From contig NZ_AEUT02000001.1 in NCBI RefSeq assembly GCF_000187935.1, positions 868,001 to 932,000 of the forward strand: a stretch of 64,000 bases of DNA, given 5' to 3'. Shown in pieces: positions 37,403 to 45,470 of this stretch. The notes beneath the pieces are model-generated. The model was not told the DNA's origin and ran no database searches. It saw only the letters and a list, made by a program, of their open reading frames with translations. Numbering within the stretch: the first letter of the stretch is position 1; every line of letters begins with the position of its first letter. The DNA is from Streptococcus parauberis NCFD 2020. Its GTDB lineage: Bacteria > Bacillota > Bacilli > Lactobacillales > Streptococcaceae. A program made the position numbers and the translations under genes.

Positions 37403-38338
37403 TCATATTTTAACATAAAAGCTAGGAGGGTGAAGCGTTTGCACGTCTTTATTAGAAATTTCTTTATTATATGCCTCAAATGCATCATAAAAAGGTTTTA
37501 AATCCGACTCAATTAAACAGAATCCTTGCTCACACTTAGGTGGATTATATTGCGGATAAAAATCCTCAACCGACAAACATAAAAGATTAATTCCCATTTG
37601 ATAGGCTTTTTCCTGCCTAAGCATCCAATACTTATTCCGATATTTCAAAGCTTTTTGAATTTTTTGCAGAAGATGGCTATCGCTTTTTACCTTGATAGGT
37701 TCTAGATTCATTTTTTGAAATGGCATTCTAAAAAATGACATAAGGTTCCCATCCAGAGGACAAGTTCTAGTTAAACAAGTTACCTTCCCCATTAAATCCT
37801 CATGAATCATATAGCAGAGTCTTAGGCAATTTTTTTCTAGATCAATTTCCCAGAGATAGAAGCCTATCGACCAAGAAAATGATAAGAATTGTTTTTGAAG
37901 ATAACTTAATTTATGCTTTATCCATAGATTCTTACCTAATAACCAGATAATGTATTGATCATTGTCTCTATAATTTTTTGTTCGTTCCACTAATCTATCT
38001 GGAGGTAATGAACTACACTGGACTTCTAATACTAATTTATGATTGACTTGTAAATCAGCAATTTGATTTATACTTGGAAAAAAGGTTTCAATCGTCACTT
38101 CTTCACTCTTTTTAAGATTCTGGTAGAGTTTAGCCTTGAGTAATAAATGTTCCGTTGATTCGTTAAGTGAGCTGTTAGGACAATTTAATAAATTCTTATG
38201 AGCAAAATGTGCTTGTTTCACTTTTCCTCTCTTTAAAGAGACTTGACCTTTACATACTGGACAGTAATAGATACCTGTTTTGGGTAAATTATCTAAGGTG
38301 GTGAGCCGATTCCCCAAATCATCAATTGCAACTAACAT
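37403..38338 (-). CDS. coiA: Competence protein CoiA
   Basis: Needed for recombination of incoming DNA during transformation. 311 residues. The N-terminal CPVCKGQVSLKRGKVKQAHFAH (zinc finger-like CxxC and HFxH) and the nuclease-like core EVTIETFFPSINQIADLQVN with LVLEVQCSS (the PD-(D/E)xK-type D and ExQ) are diagnostic. A CIN box lies 30 bases upstream of the ATG. The frame is intact, so the protein should be made when SigX is active. Confidence 0.95.
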   Translation of the reverse strand: MLVAIDDLGNRLTTLDNLPKTGIYYCPVCKGQVSLKRGKVKQAHFAHKNLLNCPNSSLNESTEHLLLKAKLYQNLKKSEEVTIETFFPSINQIADLQVNHKLVLEVQCSSLPPDRLVERTKNYRDNDQYIIWLLGKNLWIKHKLSYLQKQFLSFSWSIGFYLWEIDLEKNCLRLCYMIHEDLMGKVTCLTRTCPLDGNLMSFFRMPFQKMNLEPIKVKSDSHLLQKIQKALKYRNKYWMLRQEKAYQMGINLLCLSVEDFYPQYNPPKCEQGFCLIESDLKPFYDAFEAYNKEISNKDVQTLHPPSFYVKI

Positions 38339-38367
38339 TATTTCTCCAAATCTGTTTCTTATCTAAT

Positions 38368-38375
38368 TATTCGTA
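38368..38375 (-). promoter_or_regulatory. CIN box (SigX/ComX promoter) of coiA
   Basis: Minus strand TACGAATA, the exact late-competence promoter core of streptococci, 30 bases before the coiA ATG, preceded by a T run. Confidence 0.9.
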
Positions 38376-38380
38376 AATGA

Positions 38381-38410
38381 CAAAAAAAAAAAAGCTATAG
38401 TCATAGCTTT
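38381..38410 (-). terminator. Intrinsic terminator after the MFS gene
   Basis: Minus strand AAAGCTAT, GAC, ATAGCTTTT, followed by about twelve T. It ends just before the coiA CIN box. Confidence 0.85.
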
Positions 38411-39556
38411 TTATTTTTTTGGTAAGGCAAGATAGACTAGGCTAGTGATAAACATGAGGGCACTAGTTATATAGAAGGGTGTAATAAAGGCTTCCATATG
38501 AAAGGCCGCTGGCAGTTTAGTTAGAATTACTGGCGTCAAAATAACACCAATATTTCCAGCGGTGATAGCTAAGCTAGTTACAAAATTGATATGTTCACGG
38601 CTATAGTATTTTGCAATATAATTGAAAACTGATGACATTGTTCCGACAAAACTTGCACCGATTAAGAACGCTGCAAGGAAGAAAACAAATTTATGATTTG
38701 AAAGGGTTAAGATGAAATTTCCAATCCCCATTAAGAGAATCATTACTAGCATTGTTTTTTCTGATAAGACTTTGGTCAATTGACCAAATACTAAACCAAC
38801 AAAGATACCACTAAAAGCTAATAACGATAATAAATTACTTGCAAAAAAGCTAGAATAACCATAATGACTGACCAATAGTGTAGGTAATTTAATAGTTGCA
38901 CCAATGTAAGAAATACCAACAAAGAAAGTTACTAACATTAACAATATTGCTTTTTTATCAAAAACTGTTGCTGATTTTAAAGGTAAAATTTCTTTGTCTG
39001 ATTCCGGAACAATTTTCGTAAAGAAGAAATAAACTGGGATAACCAATAAATAAACAAGATAAGTGTAATTAACTCCAATTAACAAAGCTAATCCAACAAT
39101 AAAGGTTGTTAGTGCTTTTCCAATATTTAAAGTTGCTGTCCGAAAACCAATCATATTTGCTCTGGTTTCACCTTCATAATAGTCACTGATGATACTAATT
39201 GACAGTGCATTATATAAACCAATCCCAATTCCTAGTAATAGGCGACAGATTAAGACAATTGTGAAATTGGTCGTAATAAATGAGACTAATCCTGAAATTA
39301 ATATAAAGATTAGACCGAGTTGTATTGTCTTTTTCTTACCAATTTTGGCAACTACTAAATTGCTAAGAATAACAAAAATGGTAATCATCATTGCTGGAAT
39401 AGTCACTAAACTCTCAACAGATGCAAGACCTATATGTGGGTTTTGACCATGGTAAAGTTCAAATAATTTGGGAATAGCTGGCGCAATGGCTAGGTGCGAC
39501 ATGAGGAAAATTGAAATTGACAGAATGGACAATTTCGTCGATAATTTATCTTTCAT
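38411..39556 (-). CDS. MFS transporter, probable drug or metabolite exporter
   Basis: 381 residues, twelve hydrophobic segments. The start is MKDKLSTKLSILSIS at 39556 with AAGGAGATT upstream. LLLGIGIGLYNALSISIISDYYEGETRANMIGFR in outline is the motif A/C region of the DHA1-like exporters. FVGTMSSVFNYIAKYY lies in the second half. The substrate is unknown. Its promoter contains a GC-rich palindrome between -35 and -10, so it is probably repressed until an inducer is present, which is common for drug exporters. Confidence 0.82.
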   Translation of the reverse strand: MKDKLSTKLSILSISIFLMSHLAIAPAIPKLFELYHGQNPHIGLASVESLVTIPAMMITIFVILSNLVVAKIGKKKTIQLGLIFILISGLVSFITTNFTIVLICRLLLGIGIGLYNALSISIISDYYEGETRANMIGFRTATLNIGKALTTFIVGLALLIGVNYTYLVYLLVIPVYFFFTKIVPESDKEILPLKSATVFDKKAILLMLVTFFVGISYIGATIKLPTLLVSHYGYSSFFASNLLSLLAFSGIFVGLVFGQLTKVLSEKTMLVMILLMGIGNFILTLSNHKFVFFLAAFLIGASFVGTMSSVFNYIAKYYSREHINFVTSLAITAGNIGVILTPVILTKLPAAFHMEAFITPFYITSALMFITSLVYLALPKK

Positions 39557-39586
39557 GAATAATCTCCTTAAAAATGATACCTTCTT

Positions 39587-39615
39587 AGTATATAGCCCGT
39601 CGGGTATTAATGCAA
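39587..39615 (-). promoter_or_regulatory. MFS promoter with palindromic operator in the spacer
   Basis: Minus strand TTGCAT, exactly 17 bases, TATACT. The spacer holds ATACCCGACGGGCTAT (CCCG-A-CGGG at 39596-39604), a near-perfect palindrome and a conspicuous GC-rich island in AT-rich DNA. A repressor bound here would block RNA polymerase. Confidence 0.65.
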
Positions 39616-39655
39616 GGATTGTGATTTTTTTCATGAATGTTTTTCTAATAATAGG

Positions 39656-40372
39656 TTAATCTAAAAACTTAATTATTTCTGTCTTTTCCAGTTCGGTCAG
39701 TTTTCGGTATTGTCCAACTGGTAATTCACCCAAGGTAAGTCCAGCAAAAGAAATTCTTTTTAAGTAGATTACTTTCAGTCCATAAGCCAGAAACATCTTC
39801 TTAACTTGATGGAATTTTCCTTCAGAAATCGTAACAACTGCTTCCGAACATTTCTCATCTTTTTTCAAAATCTGCAAATGGGCTGGTTTACATTTAGTCC
39901 CATCATGAAAGACAATTCCTTCTTCAAAAAATACGAGCGCATCATCTTTTAATTGGCCATTAACACGAACCAGATAGGTTTTAGAAACATGGTGGCTGGG
40001 ATGAAGCATTCTAAAACCAAGTGGTCCATTATCAGTCAATAAGACTAACCCTTCAGTGTCACGATCTAATCGACCTATGGGATAGAGTTTTGCATATCTA
40101 TCTTCCACAGATAGACAATCAATAACTGTTTGATGAAGTCCATCACTTCTTGCGGATACAACCCCATTTGGTTTATTTAAGATAAAATAATGATGGCCTT
40201 CAGCTTGAATGGGAGTACCTGAAGCAGTAATTACCTGCAAACTAGGATCAACATTAGTTTTACCATCCGTTATGACCTTTTCATTAACTTTTACTTGCTG
40301 ACTTTTTATAAGAGTTTTGACTTGATTACGCGAGCCAATCCCTTCTTCTTCCAATAATTTATCTATTCTCAT
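39656..40372 (-). CDS. rsuA: 16S rRNA pseudouridine synthase, RsuA family
   Basis: 238 residues: an N-terminal S4 domain (MRIDKLLEEEGIGSRNQVKTLI) and the catalytic domain with GRLDRDTEGLVLLT, whose first Asp is the catalytic residue, and FHQVKKMF near the C-terminus. RsuA acts on U516 of 16S rRNA. Paralogues RluB/E/F are possible, but the small size favours RsuA. TGG-TAAACT (39-44 of the 40340-40390 stretch, at 40379-40384) ends 6 bases before the ATG without a ribosome-binding site, so the mRNA may be leaderless. Confidence 0.88.
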   Translation of the reverse strand: MRIDKLLEEEGIGSRNQVKTLIKSQQVKVNEKVITDGKTNVDPSLQVITASGTPIQAEGHHYFILNKPNGVVSARSDGLHQTVIDCLSVEDRYAKLYPIGRLDRDTEGLVLLTDNGPLGFRMLHPSHHVSKTYLVRVNGQLKDDALVFFEEGIVFHDGTKCKPAHLQILKKDEKCSEAVVTISEGKFHQVKKMFLAYGLKVIYLKRISFAGLTLGELPVGQYRKLTELEKTEIIKFLD

Positions 40373-40395
40373 AGAGGTAGTTTACCATATTTCAA

Positions 40396-40427
40396 CAAAA
40401 AAAGAGCTAAGAGGAGAATCTTAGCCC
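40396..40427 (-). terminator. Intrinsic terminator after nagB
   Basis: Minus strand GGGCTAAGA, TTCTCC, TCTTAGCTC and seven T. Confidence 0.85.
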
Positions 40428-40449
40428 AAGGGGAAACGAGATTAATTAA

Positions 40450-41154
40450 TTAATTTAAAAGCGAAGCGGCATCCGTATCGACTATAACAACACAATTTGG
40501 ATGTTTTTGTAGAATTGAGGCTGGTAAGTCCTCAGTAATGTCACCAGTTAACATTGCTCTCACTGCTTCTGCTTTTTCTTTACCAAAAGCAAGCAAGACA
40601 ACCATTTTTGAATCCATAATTGAAGCAATACCCATAGAGATAGCTTGTTTTGGCACATCATCAATGGAATCAAAGAAACGACTATTAGCTTCTATTGTTG
40701 AAGCTTCAAGATCAACAACATGTGTTCTTTCTTCAAATGATGTACCTGGCTCATTGAATCCAATATGACCATTACGTCCAATACCTAATATTTGAAAATC
40801 GATTGGGTATTCAGAAATAACATCATTATAACGTGATACTTCTTGATCTAAATCACTTGCTAAACCATTGGGTAGATAATTCTTTTTGAATGGTTTTTCG
40901 TTAAATAAATGATCACGCATGAAATAATCATATGATTGGTCATTTTCGACTGGTAGTCCAACATATTCATCTAAGTTTATACTTGTAATTTCAGAAAAAT
41001 CTAAATCACTAGCAACAACTTCTTTATAGAAGGTTACCGGAGTTGAACCAGTTGCAAGACCTAAAGTTTTTGCGCCTTTTGCTAAACTATCCTTTAATAA
41101 GGTGAAGGCAACTTTTCCACCTTCTTCTTGATTTTGTACACGAATAACTTTCAT
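40450..41154 (-). CDS. nagB: Glucosamine-6-phosphate deaminase
   Basis: Converts glucosamine 6-phosphate to fructose 6-phosphate and ammonia in amino-sugar use. 234 residues, the short Gram-positive form without the allosteric extension. Motifs: [25 protein letters not shown] with the catalytic Asp, and [14 protein letters not shown] with the catalytic His. AAAAGGAGT lies before the ATG. Two NagR-type operators lie in its promoter region, so induction by GlcNAc or GlcN 6-phosphate is expected. Confidence 0.97.
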   Translation of the reverse strand: MKVIRVQNQEEGGKVAFTLLKDSLAKGAKTLGLATGSTPVTFYKEVVASDLDFSEITSINLDEYVGLPVENDQSYDYFMRDHLFNEKPFKKNYLPNGLASDLDQEVSRYNDVISEYPIDFQILGIGRNGHIGFNEPGTSFEERTHVVDLEASTIEANSRFFDSIDDVPKQAISMGIASIMDSKMVVLLAFGKEKAEAVRAMLTGDITEDLPASILQKHPNCVVIVDTDAASLLN

Positions 41155-41170
41155 TTCATACTCCTTTTAT

Positions 41171-41222
41171 TGGTATAGACCTTTTATAATTATATTATAT
41201 GGTATATACCAATTTTTGTCAA
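41171..41222 (-). promoter_or_regulatory. nagB promoter with two NagR-type (GntR family) operators
   Basis: Minus strand TTGACA (41217-41222), exactly 17 bases, TATAAT (41194-41199). The spacer contains the perfect palindrome TGGTATATACCA (41200-41211). A second site, GGTCTATACCA (41171-41181), lies in the leader. Both fit the NagR/YvoA/DasR operator form TGGTNTANACCA. A repressor on the first site would cover the promoter and on the second block elongation. Confidence 0.85.
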
Positions 41223-41345
41223 GTCAAATACTCATGTTTTTGAAATTAATCTAATGACGCTTCCAGCCTCACGTGATATAATAGTTAACGATCTAATTAT
41301 TGCAAGGCATAAGATTTTAGCTTTGCCATTACACAAAGGAGAAAA

Positions 41346-42374
41346 ATGAATACAAACGATTTTGATTTTGACCTACCCGAAGAGTTAATTGCTCAAACAC
41401 CGCTTGAAAAACGTGATAGTTCAAAACTGTTAATCATTGATCATAAAAAAGAAACGATGGTTGATAGCCATTTTGATCACATTATTAAAGAGCTTAATCC
41501 TGGTGATGCACTTGTCATGAACAATACGCGAGTTCTTCCCGCCCGCTTGTATGGTGAAAAACCTGACACTAAAGGTCATGTTGAACTACTACTACTAAAA
41601 AATACCTCTGGTGACCAATGGGAAGTCTTAGCTAAACCTGCTAAAAGACTCAGAGTTGGCAGTCAAGTCTCTTTTGGTGATGGCCGTCTTAGTGCCACTG
41701 TTATTGAAGAACTAGAGCATGGTGGTCGAATCGTTGAATTTTCTTACGACGGGATTTTCCTGGAAGTTTTGGAAAGCCTTGGGGAAATGCCGCTGCCGCC
41801 TTACATCCATGAAAAACTTGAAGATTCAGAACGTTATCAAACAGTATATGCAAAAGAAAATGGCTCTGCGGCTGCACCGACTGCTGGCTTGCATTTTACC
41901 CAAGAACTGTTAGAAAAAATTGAGGCTAAAGGTGTCAAACTAGTTTATCTGACACTGCATGTTGGGTTAGGTACATTTAGACCAGTCTCTGTTGATAATG
42001 TCGATGAACACGATATGCATTCTGAATTTTATAGTCTTTCTGAGGAAGCTGCAACTACCTTACGTCAAGTCAAAGCTGATGGTGGACGAGTGATCGCAGT
42101 TGGTACTACTTCAATTAGAACGCTCGAGACTATTGGTAGTAAATTCAAAGGTGAAATTGTAGCCGATTCTGGTTGGACAAATATCTTTATTAAACCAGGC
42201 TATCAATTCACAATTGTCGATGCCTTCTCGACCAATTTTCATTTACCAAAATCAACTCTTGTCATGTTAGTATCCGCATTTGCCGGACGTGATTTTGTTC
42301 TAGAAGCCTATAAGCACGCTGTCAATGAAAAATATCGCTTCTTCAGCTTCGGAGATGCAATGTTTGTAAAATAG
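41346..42374 (+). CDS. queA: S-adenosylmethionine:tRNA ribosyltransferase-isomerase
   Basis: Adds the epoxycyclopentane precursor of queuosine to tRNA, using the ribosyl part of SAM. 342 residues. [21 protein letters not shown] at the start, [23 protein letters not shown] and [10 protein letters not shown] are family signatures. AAAGGAG lies before the ATG. TATAAT near 41277 gives a leader of about 60 bases with an imperfect hairpin (GCAAGGC 41302-41308 with GCTTTGC 41320-41326), too small for a preQ1 riboswitch. Divergent from nagB. Confidence 0.97.
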   Translation: MNTNDFDFDLPEELIAQTPLEKRDSSKLLIIDHKKETMVDSHFDHIIKELNPGDALVMNNTRVLPARLYGEKPDTKGHVELLLLKNTSGDQWEVLAKPAKRLRVGSQVSFGDGRLSATVIEELEHGGRIVEFSYDGIFLEVLESLGEMPLPPYIHEKLEDSERYQTVYAKENGSAAAPTAGLHFTQELLEKIEAKGVKLVYLTLHVGLGTFRPVSVDNVDEHDMHSEFYSLSEEAATTLRQVKADGGRVIAVGTTSIRTLETIGSKFKGEIVADSGWTNIFIKPGYQFTIVDAFSTNFHLPKSTLVMLVSAFAGRDFVLEAYKHAVNEKYRFFSFGDAMFVK

Positions 42375-42388
42375 GTATTTTTTAAAAA

Positions 42389-42423
42389 ATAAAAACGATA
42401 TGAGAAATCATATCGTTTTTTAT
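42389..42423. terminator. Bidirectional terminator after queA
   Basis: AAAAACGATATGA, GAAA, TCATATCGTTTTT. It serves queA and the convergent surface-protein gene. Confidence 0.9.
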
Positions 42424-43541
42424 TATGAGACTATTTGTGTTGGATCTTCCTCTAATGAAGCTGGTTCTTGTTCCAATGCTGGCGTTGGCTGATCAACTTT
42501 ATTGTGATTTACGCGATGCCATTCATTAATGACATAAGTTAAGGAAACTAATTGTCCATAACCGATACCATTTATTTCGTCAGATTCCTCCGTGCTTCCC
42601 CCAAGATATCTAGTATATAGAGCAATTAGATATGGACTCTTCTCACAGACTACAGCGTCAACATTTAACGCTTCACGAACATAGCCCGGTTTTTGATAAA
42701 CTACTACATCCGCTGGAAGATACGTTTTATAGTATTCTCCAGGGAAAGATTCTCCAATATAATATAAAATATCTTTATATTTTTCTTTATGTTTCCAAAG
42801 GTAATCTAACACTTGGATATAGTAATCACTTGTAGTTTTATTTCCTTTTTCTTTAATCGTTTTAATTTCAGCCTTTGATTTACCATACTTACCAAGTTTA
42901 GTGTATGCTTTTCCCATACCACCTAAGCGATCCCCTAAAGCATAGGCTGGCGTATTTTCAGAATAAACTAAGGAATACTCTTGCATATCAGGTATTGACA
43001 TTGCCCCATTGAATTGTGCCATGTAAGCATTGTGTTCATTAAGTAACTCATAGTTTGTATTGGTGATGTCAAATCGTTGTTCAAGGGTATATTTGCCCTT
43101 AGCAACCTCATCAACAACAAGCATGTTTAAGGGTAATTTATAGGTTGAACCAGCTGTCATTGGTTGCGTATCATTCATAGAAGCTGTTTTCCCAGATTCT
43201 AAATCTTTATATGAAAAAGCAACTTGATCATGAGCTATCCCAAACTCATCCAAATAAGCTTTGACAGTATCTTCCAAACTAAGGTGGGAGTAATCGTAGT
43301 ATAGCCCTAAAGCATTCATACGATCTTTATCAACTTCCATAGTGGCATCTTTGTCAGCTTGACTTTTTTCTTTCACTTTTTTTGGTTTTGACTTTGTTTT
43401 TTTGACTGTCTTCTCCTCTTTCATTTTTGTATTTTGGGCTAATGCAGAGCCTGTTAATACTAATCCTGAAAAAGCCAACAATCCTAAACATAGTAATACT
43501 ATTGTCTTTCTTAAAGAAAAATAGTTTCTCTCATTTAACAT
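42423..43541 (-). CDS. Secreted serine hydrolase of the beta-lactamase/DD-peptidase fold
   Basis: 372 residues. A hydrophobic segment (residues 13-35) ending SALAQ works as a signal peptide or anchor, followed by a Lys-rich linker (KKTKSKPKKVKEK). The catalytic fold shows AGSTYK (Ser132, Lys135) and YSENTPAYAL (Ser194-x-Asn196). The usual KTG is replaced by KPG (YQKPGY). No Glu of the class A omega loop is evident, so hydrolysis of beta-lactams is unlikely; a cell-wall carboxypeptidase or esterase role is more plausible. The acidic tail (EQEPASLEEDP) is unusual. Confidence 0.8.
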   Translation of the reverse strand: MLNERNYFSLRKTIVLLCLGLLAFSGLVLTGSALAQNTKMKEEKTVKKTKSKPKKVKEKSQADKDATMEVDKDRMNALGLYYDYSHLSLEDTVKAYLDEFGIAHDQVAFSYKDLESGKTASMNDTQPMTAGSTYKLPLNMLVVDEVAKGKYTLEQRFDITNTNYELLNEHNAYMAQFNGAMSIPDMQEYSLVYSENTPAYALGDRLGGMGKAYTKLGKYGKSKAEIKTIKEKGNKTTSDYYIQVLDYLWKHKEKYKDILYYIGESFPGEYYKTYLPADVVVYQKPGYVREALNVDAVVCEKSPYLIALYTRYLGGSTEESDEINGIGYGQLVSLTYVINEWHRVNHNKVDQPTPALEQEPASLEEDPTQIVS

Positions 43542-43642
43542 TTTATATCTCCTACACTATTATTTTATAATAATTTAATAAATAATCAAGTTAATATGAC
43601 ATAATTTCAACAAATTATTTCAAAAATATTACAAGAGAGTAT

Positions 43643-43671
43643 AAAAAAAGCAAATTCAAAAGAATTTGCTT
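43643..43671 (-). terminator. Intrinsic terminator after sodA
   Basis: Minus strand AAGCAAATTC, TTTT, GAATTTGCTT and T run. Confidence 0.9.
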
Positions 43672-43677
43672 ATAATG

Positions 43678-44286
43678 TTATGCTTTTGCTGATTGATATA
43701 ATTCATCAACTTTATTCCAATTAATGATTTCAAAGAAAGCTTTAATATAATTAGGACGAACATTACGATAGTTTAAGTAATATGCATGTTCCCAAACATC
43801 CAATCCTAAAATTGGTTTTAATCCTGATGAAATTGGTGTATCTTGATTAGCAGTTGACATAATTTCAAGTTTACCTTCTTTATTTACAACTAGCCATGCC
43901 CATCCAGAACCAAAACGTCCTGTTGCTGCAGCTGTGAATTGTTCTTTAAAGGCATCAAATGAACCAAATGCTTCATCAATTGCAGATGCAACTTCTGAAG
44001 AAATTTCAGTATTCTCAGGAGATAATAATTCCCAAAATAGTGCGTGATTCAAATGTCCACCACCATTATTAATTAGGGCTTGACGAATATCTGAAGGAAT
44101 AGATTCCACGTCTGCTAGAAGAGTTTCTAGATCTTCACCAATTTCTGGGTGTTTTTCTAAAGCAGCATTGGCATTTGCAACATAAGTTGCATGGTGTTTA
44201 TCATGATGGAGAGTCATTGTTTCTTGGTCAAATTGAGGCTCAAGTGCATCATATGCGTAGGGAAGTTCTGGTAAAATAATAGCCAT
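43678..44286 (-). CDS. sodA: Superoxide dismutase (Mn/Fe)
   Basis: Converts superoxide to peroxide and oxygen. 202 residues. Metal ligands: His27 ([12 protein letters not shown]), His in [12 protein letters not shown], Asp and His in [12 protein letters not shown]. The Gly-Gly-Gly-His start of the second helix and the GSGWAWLV strand are usual for the Mn or cambialistic type of streptococci. AGAGGATTTTGAC precedes the ATG. Monocistronic. Confidence 0.98.
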   Translation of the reverse strand: MAIILPELPYAYDALEPQFDQETMTLHHDKHHATYVANANAALEKHPEIGEDLETLLADVESIPSDIRQALINNGGGHLNHALFWELLSPENTEISSEVASAIDEAFGSFDAFKEQFTAAATGRFGSGWAWLVVNKEGKLEIMSTANQDTPISSGLKPILGLDVWEHAYYLNYRNVRPNYIKAFFEIINWNKVDELYQSAKA

Positions 44287-44395
44287 GTCAAAATCCTCTT
44301 TTCCTTTATTATAGGTCTATATTATCTCATTTTGAGAGAGCTTTCAACTATTTTGATTAAGTGACCATAAAGAAAAACTAATGCTGTCAGAATAG

Positions 44396-45424
44396 CTATG
44401 ATAACAGTTTCAAAAGGAGAATATCAAATAAATAAGACTTGTCATAGGTACCAGTTTTAATTTGGAAATCTGTCTCTATCAGTGCTTTCACAGCAGATTG
44501 TAGATACGTTTTACTTAAAGTTCTTGAATCTTTAATAGCATACTTAACCTGATAGGGATTAATTTTTCGACCTAAAACATCAGATAAAGCTAATACAATT
44601 TGTTGTTCATTTTTTCCTTGTCCTTTTAATATTGCAATTTGTAAAAAGAGTCTAAACTGCCCAAGCATAATAGCTATTAACTTGATTTCATCTTCTCCGG
44701 TTAATCTTAAATCGTGGACAAGATTAATTGCATCTTCCACTTTCTTTTGTAAGAGAAACCGCGTTAAATCAAAGATATTATCTTGCAAGGATTTCGGGAT
44801 TGCCTCGTCAACATCATACAAAGTAATACGACCTTCATTTTTGTATGATTTTAGAAAGTTAATATTTTTCAATATTTGACTAAAGTCATCGTTTGATTTT
44901 AAAAGTAATCTTTCAAATACACCACTATCATAGGATAAGCCCAAATGGTGACTGTACTTTTGAAAATAAGTCTTTGACTCGGCTTCTTTTAGCTGAGTTG
45001 CTTCAATGACTTGGGCATCTCTTTTTAATAGTTTAACAATTCGACGCTTGCCATCCAATTTACCGGGTGCAAAGATAATTAAACGCGTTGAATCCATAGG
45101 TTTTTCCAAATATGACTCAAATGATTTCAACTCATTTTCTTTAAGATAATTCTTTTTAGCAGTCGTTAGGTCTAAGAAGTGATCAAAAATAACTACTTTT
45201 TGATCTGCAAAAAATGGTAAACTCAGCAAATCAAGTTCAGCATCTTGGTAGTCAGTTTCTGATAAATCGAAATAGGAATAGGTTAAGTCGTCTTTATCGT
45301 AGGCTATTTTTTCCATTAAGACAGACTTAATTTGTGAAAACTGTCCAAGATCTTCACCAGTAACTATTGTAATTAAATCTAATTTCTCTTTGGTTAATTT
45401 TTCTATCTCTTCAATTGCAATCAT
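44396..45424 (-). CDS. holA: DNA polymerase III, delta subunit
   Basis: Clamp-loader subunit that opens the sliding clamp. 342 residues of low conservation, but TRLIIFAPGKLDGKRRIVKLLK, LLKSNDDFSQILKNINFL and the C-terminal QFRLFLQIAILKGQGKNEQQIVLAL with the HPYQ-like NPYQVKYA are HolA features. A TGT-TATAAT extended -10 (45431-45436) ends 6 bases before the ATG without a Shine-Dalgarno, so leaderless. It stands directly after comEC, the order found in many streptococci. Confidence 0.92.
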   Translation of the reverse strand: MIAIEEIEKLTKEKLDLITIVTGEDLGQFSQIKSVLMEKIAYDKDDLTYSYFDLSETDYQDAELDLLSLPFFADQKVVIFDHFLDLTTAKKNYLKENELKSFESYLEKPMDSTRLIIFAPGKLDGKRRIVKLLKRDAQVIEATQLKEAESKTYFQKYSHHLGLSYDSGVFERLLLKSNDDFSQILKNINFLKSYKNEGRITLYDVDEAIPKSLQDNIFDLTRFLLQKKVEDAINLVHDLRLTGEDEIKLIAIMLGQFRLFLQIAILKGQGKNEQQIVLALSDVLGRKINPYQVKYAIKDSRTLSKTYLQSAVKALIETDFQIKTGTYDKSYLFDILLLKLLS

Positions 45425-45470
45425 GTCTATATTATAACAAAATTTAGTTAGTATTTGTCATCTAATTAGA

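Noticed and set aside
41302..41326. Hairpin in the queA leader considered as a preQ1 riboswitch
   Set aside because: The C-rich and A-rich blocks of preQ1 aptamers are absent; it is a single weak stem.
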